DNA of 14,058 bases from Christensenella sp. UBA1252 (lineage in GTDB: Bacteria > Bacillota > Clostridia > Christensenellales > CAG-1252): assembly GCA_002308575.1 (NCBI GenBank), contig DBVY01000013.1:22828-36885 (forward strand). The letters are read 5' to 3'. The translations under genes and the position numbers were made by a program. The notes under the pieces are model-generated. The model was given only the letters and a program-made list of their open reading frames with translations. It made no database searches and had not been told where the DNA came from. Shown here piece by piece: positions 1 to 7,977 of the stretch; position 1 is the stretch's first letter; every line of letters begins with the position of its first letter.

Positions 1-1080
1 CGCGATAAGCTCGGCAGAAAGATGAGCAAAAGTCTTGGAAACGGCATCGATCCTCTTTTGATCATAGACAAATACGGCGCGGATTCGCTTCGCTTCTCTC
101 TTGCAAACGGAATCGCACCGGGCGGAGATACTCGTTTTTATGAAGAAAAAGTCGAAAGCGCGCGTAACTTTATCAATAAGGTTTGGAACGCTTCCCGTTT
201 CGTTATGATGAACCTCGAAGCCGTTACCCTGCTTCCGATCGAAAAAACGGAAAAAACGATCGCCGACAAATGGATTTTGACGCGCTTGTCCGAAACGGCA
301 AAAGCTGTCGGCGACAACTTGGAAAAATACGAGATCGGCTTGGCTGGCGCAAAGCTTTACGATTTCGTTTGGAGCGAATTCTGCGATTGGTACATCGAAG
401 CGATCAAACCCTCCTTGTATTCAAGCGACGCAAGAATCAAACAAAATGCCGCGTCCAATATTTTCTACGTTTTGACGAACATCCTCAAAATGCTCCATCC
501 TTACATCCCGTTCGTGACCGAGCATATTTATCTGTCGCTTCCCGTTCACGAAGAAACGATCATGCTTTCGTCTTACCCGACGCTGCGCGAAGACCTCTCT
601 TTCCCCGAGGAAAAAGCGGAATTTGAGGCGGTTATGGATATCATCAAAGCCGTTCGTAACGTGCGCGCGGAAATGGACGTCGCACCGTCGAAGCGTTTAC
701 ACGTGACCGTCAAGACCGAGCGAGAAGACATTCTCAAAAAGGGAGAAAGCTATCTCACCAAGCTCGCCGGCATCGAAAGCGTCGTTTACGATAAAAACTA
801 CGTTCCGGAGAAAAAAGTCAGCTCCGCGGTCACGAGCGCGGCAGCAGTCTTTATCCCCCTCGGCGATCTCGTCGATTACGACAAAGAGATCGAGCGTCTG
901 AATAAAGAAAAAGCAGCCATTCAAAAAGAAATCGCAAAGTCGATGGGAATGCTGAACAACCCAGGATTCGTAGCGCGTGCACCGGAAAACGTCGTCAACG
1001 CAGAGCGTGACAGGCTTGCGGCAAACGAAGAAAAGCTTTTAAAGATCGAAGAAAATCTCAAAAATTTCTCCGAAAATTAA
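1..1080 (+). CDS. valS: Valine-tRNA ligase, C-terminal part (5' end outside window)
   Basis: Class I aminoacyl-tRNA synthetase that charges tRNA-Val in the cytosol. The reading frame is open from the first base, so the gene is cut by the window edge; 359 codons plus a TAA stop are visible. The class I signature KMSKS lies at visible residues 7-11 and is followed by LGNGIDP, as in ValS. After it come the helical anticodon-binding domain (SEFCDWYIEAIKP is typical of ValS) and a C-terminal charged coiled-coil arm (VDYDKEIERLNKEKAAIQKE, then NNPGFVARAP), which separates ValS from IleS and LeuS. The catalytic HIGH motif would lie upstream of the window. The stop codon overlaps the stop of the convergent M14 peptidase gene. 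No terminator follows it before that gene. Confidence 0.96.
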   Translation, partial: RDKLGRKMSKSLGNGIDPLLIIDKYGADSLRFSLANGIAPGGDTRFYEEKVESARNFINKVWNASRFVMMNLEAVTLLPIEKTEKTIADKWILTRLSETAKAVGDNLEKYEIGLAGAKLYDFVWSEFCDWYIEAIKPSLYSSDARIKQNAASNIFYVLTNILKMLHPYIPFVTEHIYLSLPVHEETIMLSSYPTLREDLSFPEEKAEFEAVMDIIKAVRNVRAEMDVAPSKRLHVTVKTEREDILKKGESYLTKLAGIESVVYDKNYVPEKKVSSAVTSAAAVFIPLGDLVDYDKEIERLNKEKAAIQKEIAKSMGMLNNPGFVARAPENVVNAERDRLAANEEKLLKIEENLKNFSEN

Positions 1081-1901
1081 GCGAAAAGCGCTTGTAAAAC
1101 GTTCTTATTGCGTTCGAACATTTCAGGCAAGTATTCAACGCCGACGGGATGGGATGCAGAGGACGGTGCCGCTTCGATCGTAAAAGCCGAAATCTTTTCT
1201 TTATCGATACACCAATCCTTATAACCACCCGTGCTGTTTTGGGTCAGAATCGGCGTATAACCCGTAACCGCAGAAAGACGAAATGCGATCGTTTCGTCTT
1301 TTTCTCTGTCTTCTTCCGATTGCCCCTCGAATCCATAATAGATCACTTCCCCTTTCGTATGATAAGATATCGTTGCATACGGAGAGATCGATCGAGTAAA
1401 ATCGGCAAGAACCCGAACTTCCCTTTCGCTCATCGGATAATGCCCGATATAATTCGCAGGCGACGGACAACGAACATTTTGCGCGCCTCCGCCCCAATCT
1501 GCGTCGAAATTCGTATTCAGATCCACGCAATCCGCATTCGCTTTATAAAAGGAAAAATCCGTTCCCCCGTTTACGGATAAAATGAATTCTCGCTCCGCCG
1601 AACACGGAACGAACGAAACGCCGTCAAGGACAAGACGGACGCCATCCGGATTCGTATTAAAGACGAAATACGCGCCTGCGCCGAAATCGTTCTTCGCCGC
1701 ATATTTCGCAAGCTCTGCGCCAAGTAATGACGTTATATATTCGCGGGCATGGATCGCACATTGCACGATTGCCTGCTTACCGGAATAGGAGCCGACGTGC
1801 GCCCCGTAGATCGGTTGAGAAAGTGAACTGTAACCTACGACGAAAATTTCGGCGACCTCGTTTACGGACAAGATTGTGTTTATATATTCTTGATACGTCA
1901 T
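1077..1901 (-). CDS. M14-family zinc metallopeptidase, cytosolic
   Basis: Predicted zinc peptidase of the carboxypeptidase A fold, 274 residues. Zinc ligands are seen as HxxE (H51, E54, in IHAREY) and H181 (SYHTKG); E243 in FTIEAAP fits the catalytic glutamate, and NPDG (84-87) is also typical. At the place where carboxypeptidases carry LNRNF, with the arginine that holds a free C-terminal carboxylate, this protein has LNTNF (T130). That fits the branch acting on gamma-D-Glu-diaminopimelate bonds better than a digestive-type carboxypeptidase, but the substrate is inferred. No signal peptide is seen, so a role in intracellular muropeptide recycling is possible. I chose the ATG at 1901 because AGGA lies 6 bases upstream; the in-frame ATG at 1949 lies inside the gdhA terminator hairpin. 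No convincing promoter is visible, so readthrough from gdhA may supply transcription. Confidence 0.8.
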   Translation of the reverse strand: MTYQEYINTILSVNEVAEIFVVGYSSLSQPIYGAHVGSYSGKQAIVQCAIHAREYITSLLGAELAKYAAKNDFGAGAYFVFNTNPDGVRLVLDGVSFVPCSAEREFILSVNGGTDFSFYKANADCVDLNTNFDADWGGGAQNVRCPSPANYIGHYPMSEREVRVLADFTRSISPYATISYHTKGEVIYYGFEGQSEEDREKDETIAFRLSAVTGYTPILTQNSTGGYKDWCIDKEKISAFTIEAAPSSASHPVGVEYLPEMFERNKNVLQALFA

Positions 1902-1931
1902 AGTGTATCCTATGACGAAAAAGCATTTTTG

Positions 1932-1982
1932 TTGAAAAAAATCCCCCAACCTGCCATAAGCAAATCGAGGGATCTTTTTTTA
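1932..1982 (-). terminator. Intrinsic terminator after gdhA
   Basis: On the minus strand a run of A, then GATCCC, pairs with GGGAT followed by seven T (loop about 20 bases, one bulge). It lies 20 bases past the gdhA stop. Because A and T runs flank the stem on both sides, it could act in both directions. It overlaps the upstream alternative ATG of the M14 peptidase gene. Confidence 0.7.
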
Positions 1983-2001
1983 TACGCTATTCTATGAACG
2001 A

Positions 2002-3360
<1,359 letters not shown>

Positions 3361-3373
3361 TTACCGAAACGGG

Positions 3374-4591
3374 TCAAATCGCCTGAGCGAGTTTTTCCGC
3401 GATTTTCAGCAAGAATTGCTTTGTGGTGAGCGCGATCGATTCGACGCCCTCTTTACGGAAGATCGCTTTCAAATCTCCCGTCATAAAACCTTCTTCGATC
3501 ACGGCGACGGATGCTTTTTCGAGTTCCTCTCCGAAACGAACAAGAGAAGGCAACCCGTCCGCCTCGCCGCGCTTTTTGAAAGCGCCCGTCCAGGCGAAGA
3601 TCGTAGCGATCGGATTGGTACTTGTTTCTTCGCCCGCAAGATATTTGTAATAATGGCGCGTAACGGTTCCGTGCGCCGCCTCGAATTCATACTTTCCGGT
3701 CGGAGAAACGAGAACGGATGTCATCATCGCAAGCGAACCGAACGCCGTCGCGAGCATATCGCTCATTACGTCACCGTCATAGTTTTTGCAAGCCCAAATA
3801 AACCCGCCTTTCGAACGGATCACGCGCGCGACCGCATCGTCAATCAACGTATAGAAATACGTGATACCGGCTTTTTCGAAAGCTTCTTTGTAATTCGCGT
3901 CGAATTCTTCTTGGAAGATCTCTTTAAAACGATGATCGTAAACCGCGCTGATCGTATCTTTGGAGCTGAACCAAAGATCCTTTTTTACGGAAAGCGCGTA
4001 ATTGAAACAACTTTTGGCAAAAGAACGGATCGAAGAATCGAGGTTATGCATTCCAAGCGCAACGCCACCGCTTTTGTCATAAGAAGCAACGAGATAGCGC
4101 GTTTCTGCGCCCTTTTCGTCCGTGATAACGAGTTCCGCTTTCGAACCCTTGGGACAAACGGACTCAACGTCTTTATACACGTCGCCGTAAGCGTGACGAG
4201 CAACGATAATCGGGCTTGTCCATGAAGGAACGAGCGGAGAGATGCCGGAAACCATAACGGGCGCACGGAAAACCGTTCCGTCTAACGCGGCGCGGATCGT
4301 TCCGTTCGGGCTTTTCCACATTCGCGTCAGCGAGTACTCCGTCATGCGCTGCTTATTCGGCGTGATCGTCGCGCATTTTACGCCGACACCCAAACGCTCG
4401 ATCGCTTGCGCGGCTTCGAGGGTAACGGCGTCTTTCGTCGCTTCTCGATTGACCAAGGAAAGATCATAATATTCCGTCTTCAACTCAACGAACGGCTCGA
4501 TCAAAATCTCTTTGATCCATTGCCAAAGGACGCGAGTCATTTCGTCGCCGTCGAGCTCTGCGATAGGGGTTATCATCTTGATCTTTTCCAT
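3374..4591 (-). CDS. icd: NADP-dependent isocitrate dehydrogenase, homodimeric type II
   Basis: Oxidative decarboxylation of isocitrate to 2-oxoglutarate with NADP, in the cytosol. The 405-residue protein belongs to the eukaryote-like subfamily II rather than the E. coli type: it opens with TPIAELDGDEMTR and carries TPNKQR, then SPNGTIRAALDGTVFR (94-109) with the isocitrate-binding S, N and R residues. Further on are LIDDAVARV and KNYDGDVMSD with the metal-binding aspartates, and AAHGTVTRHYY, where R and H contact the NADP 2'-phosphate. The start is supported by GGGAG 6 bases before ATG. It is the first gene of an icd-gdhA unit: its products, 2-oxoglutarate and NADPH, are both substrates of the next gene. 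Confidence 0.97.
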   Translation of the reverse strand: MEKIKMITPIAELDGDEMTRVLWQWIKEILIEPFVELKTEYYDLSLVNREATKDAVTLEAAQAIERLGVGVKCATITPNKQRMTEYSLTRMWKSPNGTIRAALDGTVFRAPVMVSGISPLVPSWTSPIIVARHAYGDVYKDVESVCPKGSKAELVITDEKGAETRYLVASYDKSGGVALGMHNLDSSIRSFAKSCFNYALSVKKDLWFSSKDTISAVYDHRFKEIFQEEFDANYKEAFEKAGITYFYTLIDDAVARVIRSKGGFIWACKNYDGDVMSDMLATAFGSLAMMTSVLVSPTGKYEFEAAHGTVTRHYYKYLAGEETSTNPIATIFAWTGAFKKRGEADGLPSLVRFGEELEKASVAVIEEGFMTGDLKAIFRKEGVESIALTTKQFLLKIAEKLAQAI

Positions 4592-4617
4592 GAATTTCTC
4601 CCTTGTTTATTATAAAT

Positions 4618-4646
4618 ATTTTAACACGCGCGATTTCCCTTTGCAA
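4618..4646 (-). promoter_or_regulatory. Promoter of icd-gdhA
   Basis: On the minus strand TTGCAA (4646-4641) is followed after 17 bases by TAAAAT (4623-4618), which is preceded by TG one base upstream (extended -10). A TATAAT closer to the gene has no matching -35. The site lies between the ddl-like stop (4659) and the icd start. No terminator is visible after the ddl-like gene, so readthrough from the upstream operon is also possible. Confidence 0.6.
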
Positions 4647-4658
4647 CTGAATCAACGT

Positions 4659-5732
4659 TCATTTCAAACCTTTAACGGATAGATGATTTAAAACACCGCT
4701 ATCAAATTTTATTATACCTTTTTTTCTTTTTCGGCGGATTCCTTCCGCGATCAAACGGTCAAGAAGCACGGGGAAAGAGATTCCTTCTTCCTCAAAAAGA
4801 TAATATGCAAGCGATCCCGGCTGGGAATTGATCTCGTTCACAAACAAAACATCCTCTTTTTCGCCGTACAGAAAATCAATACGAGCAACCCCGAACAGAC
4901 CGAACGCTTTGTAGATTTCGGCGGTTTTCTTACGCACCCGATCTCGGAGCTCGCCACTAACGAAATTCTGCCCGTTTCCTTTATACTTCCCGCCTTCGTA
5001 CTTATCCTGAAACGTTAAGATCTCGTTCGCCGTCTTCGGTCTTTCGACAGCGGAAAGAACGATTTTTCCATTCTCTTCGAATGCCGCGCAATTCAGCTCA
5101 ACGGGAGATTCCACAACTTCTTCCAAAAGGATATCATCGTCGAATTCATAAGCAGCGCCGATGTTTTCAATCAATTCAATTTCATTATGCGCAACGCCGA
5201 TCCCGATGCTCGAACCGAGCGAACAAGGTTTTACGATCAAAGGATACGTCAGTTCTTTCACAATTTCGATCGCGTCCTCTCCCCGATGAGAAAAAACGGC
5301 TTTCGGCGTTTGAAAACCATAGTGATCAAACAGAATTTTCGAGTACTTCTTATGCATCGAAAGTGCAGATGACAAAGGATCGGAAGCCGAATAGGCTAAA
5401 CCGAAAACGTCCAAAATCGCGGAAAACTCACCGTTTTCTCCTTCTCCGCCGTGGCAACAACACACCACGCAATCCAATGCGATTTTTCGAACGCCGACCT
5501 TGATCCCCGATTTTTCTTTTTCGGAAAAGAAACGAACCTTTTTCTTTTTGATTCTCTTTTCCGCAAACGAAGCGATCTTTATTTTTCCTTTGATCAAAAA
5601 GAAATTCCCGTCGATCGCATAAATCGGATAGACCGTATGCGAAACGGAAAGCGCCGCTTCCGTTTCTACTGCGGTAATGACCGATATATCGTGTTCGTAA
5701 CTTCGCCCTCCGAATAATAATCCGATCTTCAT
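4659..5732 (-). CDS. D-alanine-D-alanine ligase-like ATP-grasp enzyme, divergent
   Basis: ATP-grasp ligase of the Ddl family, 357 residues; normally it joins two D-Ala to make the end of the wall peptide. The D-Ala1 site looks intact: E13 in GGRSYEHDIS, the GSS loop (KPCSLGSSIG, K168) and an omega loop ending GKY (K249, Y250). HGGEGENG (94-101) and the ATP/Mg residues R284 and D286 (ARIDF) and E300 and N302 (NEINS) are present. The usual ending ExNTxPGxTxxS is replaced by EINSQPGSLAYY, so the serine that contacts the second D-Ala carboxylate is Tyr (Y311). That suggests a non-standard second substrate or a diverged paralogue; activity is not certain. The start is supported by AGGAGG 5 bases before ATG, and the upstream gene's TAG overlaps this site. 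It is the last gene of the operon. Confidence 0.85.
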   Translation of the reverse strand: MKIGLLFGGRSYEHDISVITAVETEAALSVSHTVYPIYAIDGNFFLIKGKIKIASFAEKRIKKKKVRFFSEKEKSGIKVGVRKIALDCVVCCCHGGEGENGEFSAILDVFGLAYSASDPLSSALSMHKKYSKILFDHYGFQTPKAVFSHRGEDAIEIVKELTYPLIVKPCSLGSSIGIGVAHNEIELIENIGAAYEFDDDILLEEVVESPVELNCAAFEENGKIVLSAVERPKTANEILTFQDKYEGGKYKGNGQNFVSGELRDRVRKKTAEIYKAFGLFGVARIDFLYGEKEDVLFVNEINSQPGSLAYYLFEEEGISFPVLLDRLIAEGIRRKRKKGIIKFDSGVLNHLSVKGLK

Positions 5733-5741
5733 ATCTACCTC

Positions 5742-7277
5742 CTATAAACGATATTCTCTCGGAAGATCGCTCGTTATCAAAAGAACGTCCCCCTTTTGTA
5801 ATAGCTTTGAAAAAAGGATAGACGCTTCCGACGTGTCGTTTGTTCTGGATATCATTTCTTCTGAAAAATCCGACATTTTCAAACCTTTTACGATTTGATC
5901 ACCGAGCCTTCCTTTTGAAACGATTGCCAAATCTGCAACCGTCGCGATTTTTTTGCCGAGCCATTCATTGCAGGTCGCTTCCGATTCTCCAAGCTCAACC
6001 AACCCGGACGTATAGACGATTTTTCGATCCCCTTTTATTTCTTTTAACGCATCCAACGCGGCTTCTACGCCTATCGGGTTCACGTTATAACTGTCATCCA
6101 AGATCAAAAGTCCGTTTTGCTTGATCAATTCCAAACGATGCGGCGCCGGTTTCATCGTTTTGGCCTCGGAAACGACTTTTTCAGAAGGTATGCCGAGATA
6201 CAAAGCGACCGCCGCCGCGAGCGCCAGATCTTCCGCCGCTCCCTTCCCGATAAGCGGTGTTTCAAATGAAATCGTTTCTTGCCCGCAAATCAATTCGAAT
6301 CTCGTTCCTTCGGACGAAATGCAAAGGTTTCTGATCAAACAGTCCGCGTCCTCGTATCCGATCGTGATCTTTTTCCCCTCTCTCTTCTCGGCAAGTGAAC
6401 GAACAAACGCATCCGATACGTTATAAAAGACGCATCCTTGTTTCGGAACGAATTGCGCAAGTTCGTTTTTTTCCGACAAAATGGCATCGATTGAACCGAA
6501 CGTTTCAAGATGTTGCGGCGCGATCCCCGTGAGGATACCGAGATCCGGCATAACCATTTCACACAGTTCTTGAATATCTCCGACTCTCCTTGCGCCCATT
6601 TCGACGATAAGCACCTCTTCTTTTCCCGTTGCTTCGTCAAGCGTTTTTGCGATCCCAAGCGGCGTATTATAATTCGCGGGCGTGGAAAGCGTATCGTATG
6701 AAACGGATAAAAACGTTTTCAACGCATTTTTAACCGACGTTTTCCCATAGCTTCCAGTAATCCCGATCTTTATCGCATTCATTTTTCGTATGGTTTCTTT
6801 CGCTCTCTTTACGTATCGATCGTTATTCTTCTTTTCGAAAGGAAGCAAAACGAAATTTGCCAAACAAAGCGTAAGCGGAGAAAGACTCGGAGATACGCCC
6901 CACAAGGATCGAAACGAAGTAAAATACAGCGGAAAGAACAAGATCGAATAGAGCAAAAAGTGTGTGATCGAGAGTCTGACCAAACGCTTTGTGAACCGCC
7001 CTGTCATTTTCATTTTTTTGAAAAGAATAACAAGATAACCAAAGGTTAAACAACAAACGGAAAAATAGGCGATCAAACGAACGTTTTTCCCGAAAAGCAA
7101 ATCCGAAAAGATCGATACGGGCGAAACGGCAACGAACCAAAGCACAGAGCGAAGAATGAATTTCCCGCCTCGTTTCAGCATCGTTTCGACGTGATAACCC
7201 GCGCCCTGTAACAAAAACGCGAACGGCATAGAGAAGAACGCCGCTATACCTGCGGAAAGCACCGGCAAACCGATCAT
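5742..7277 (-). CDS. MurF-like Mur ligase with N-terminal membrane domain
   Basis: ATP-dependent amide ligase of the Mur family, 511 residues (MurF is usually about 450). Residues 1-150 are hydrophobic, with about five likely membrane segments (near 3-25, 41-62, 66-87, 102-121 and 131-147), replacing the soluble UDP-MurNAc-tripeptide domain of normal MurF. A Mur core follows: P-loop GSYGKTS (175-181), NYNTPLGIA, E226 in VEMGA, H256 in APQHLETFGS, PHRLEL (R381) and MurF-type DDSYNVNP (394-401). Two motifs are degenerate: GxHNxxNAL reads GKGAAEDLAL (344-353), and the C-terminal KGSR is not seen. It is probably a membrane-bound ligase adding a dipeptide or amino acid to a lipid-linked or wall substrate; the substrate is inferred. 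Its ATG overlaps the hydrolase stop (ATGA), which suggests translational coupling, and its TAG lies in the Shine-Dalgarno of the next gene. Confidence 0.85.
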   Translation of the reverse strand: MIGLPVLSAGIAAFFSMPFAFLLQGAGYHVETMLKRGGKFILRSVLWFVAVSPVSIFSDLLFGKNVRLIAYFSVCCLTFGYLVILFKKMKMTGRFTKRLVRLSITHFLLYSILFFPLYFTSFRSLWGVSPSLSPLTLCLANFVLLPFEKKNNDRYVKRAKETIRKMNAIKIGITGSYGKTSVKNALKTFLSVSYDTLSTPANYNTPLGIAKTLDEATGKEEVLIVEMGARRVGDIQELCEMVMPDLGILTGIAPQHLETFGSIDAILSEKNELAQFVPKQGCVFYNVSDAFVRSLAEKREGKKITIGYEDADCLIRNLCISSEGTRFELICGQETISFETPLIGKGAAEDLALAAAVALYLGIPSEKVVSEAKTMKPAPHRLELIKQNGLLILDDSYNVNPIGVEAALDALKEIKGDRKIVYTSGLVELGESEATCNEWLGKKIATVADLAIVSKGRLGDQIVKGLKMSDFSEEMISRTNDTSEASILFSKLLQKGDVLLITSDLPREYRL

Positions 7278-7966
7278 AGACTTTTCAAAAAAGACCGTAT
7301 CACGCGATAAGAAACGTTCGGTTTTTCGAGATAAGAAAAATGACCGGCGTCGTCGAGCACGACCGCTTCACTGCAAGAAAGGGACTCATGGAGCTTTTTA
7401 CACATATAAAGCGGCGTATCTCGATCTTCTTTCCCCCACAAAAGAAGCACCGGCACACCGATCTTCTCACAATCCGGAAGATTGCTTTCATTCACGATTC
7501 GAACGAACGTTCCTTTCATCGCGCCGGACAGTTTACTGTAATCGAAAGATCCCGCATTCGACACACGAAAGCCGATTTTCTTTTTAAGTTTATAACTCCA
7601 AACTTTAAAAAAGTAACCCAAACTGCGCCGCGGAGGCACCCCTGCGCTATCGATCAAAACGAGAGCCTTTACCCGAGAAGATTCAGCGGCCATCCGCATA
7701 GCGACCCTGCCTCCGAACGAATGTCCGATCAATACGACGTCTTCCAGATTTTCCTTTTCAATGATTTCGAGGACACCGTTTGCGTAATCATCAAGAGAAA
7801 GCGGTCTTTCGGGATGCGGAGTTCCTCCAAACCCATACAGATCGATTAAAAAAACCGAATAATCATGCGAAAAACGATCCGCAAAGCAGCGAAAAGAGGA
7901 AATCGAACCACCCCAACCATGCAAAAAGATCAGGGGATTTCCCCGCCCATAAGAAACGTAATTGAT
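7274..7966 (-). CDS. Alpha/beta-fold hydrolase, apparent AUC start
   Basis: Predicted serine hydrolase of 230 residues with the full alpha/beta-hydrolase plan: a first strand NYVSYGRGNPLIFL, oxyanion loop HGWGG (16-20), nucleophile elbow GHSFGG (S83), acid in WGKEDRD (D181) and histidine in AGHFS (H209). No signal peptide; cytosolic. The substrate is unknown, an ester or thioester in envelope precursor metabolism being a guess from context. The start is unusual. The first strand is needed for the fold and reads back to the in-frame TAG that ends rimI, yet it holds no ATG, GTG or TTG upstream of the HGWGG loop. A perfect AGGAGG (7977-7972) lies 5 bases before an ATC at 7966, the same spacing as used for the ddl-like gene, so ATC is the best start. 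A TTG at 7924 would remove the strand. Its stop overlaps the Mur ligase start (ATGA). Confidence 0.82.
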   Translation of the reverse strand: MNYVSYGRGNPLIFLHGWGGSISSFRCFADRFSHDYSVFLIDLYGFGGTPHPERPLSLDDYANGVLEIIEKENLEDVVLIGHSFGGRVAMRMAAESSRVKALVLIDSAGVPPRRSLGYFFKVWSYKLKKKIGFRVSNAGSFDYSKLSGAMKGTFVRIVNESNLPDCEKIGVPVLLLWGKEDRDTPLYMCKKLHESLSCSEAVVLDDAGHFSYLEKPNVSYRVIRSFLKSL

Positions 7967-7977
7967 AGTTTCCTCCT
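7964..7977 (-). promoter_or_regulatory. Shine-Dalgarno and non-standard ATC start of the hydrolase
   Basis: On the minus strand AGGAGG (7977-7972), the spacer AAACT, then ATC (7966-7964). The rimI stop TAG (7978-7976) overlaps the first bases of the site. This decides the hydrolase start; ATC is either a genuine rare start codon or a one-base change from ATG. Confidence 0.6.

Noticed and set aside
1902..1949. Longer N-terminus of the M14 peptidase from the ATG at 1949
   Set aside because: The ATG lies in the terminator hairpin of gdhA and the added residues do not resemble the family; the ATG at 1901 has AGGA at good spacing.
3416..4225. A 269-codon plus-strand frame antisense to icd
   Set aside because: Low-complexity composition rich in Arg and Phe, no family motif, and icd on the other strand explains the bases.
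4592..4658. A terminator between the ddl-like gene and icd
   Set aside because: Only a 4-base-pair TGAA/TTCA stem without a T run is visible, too weak to call.
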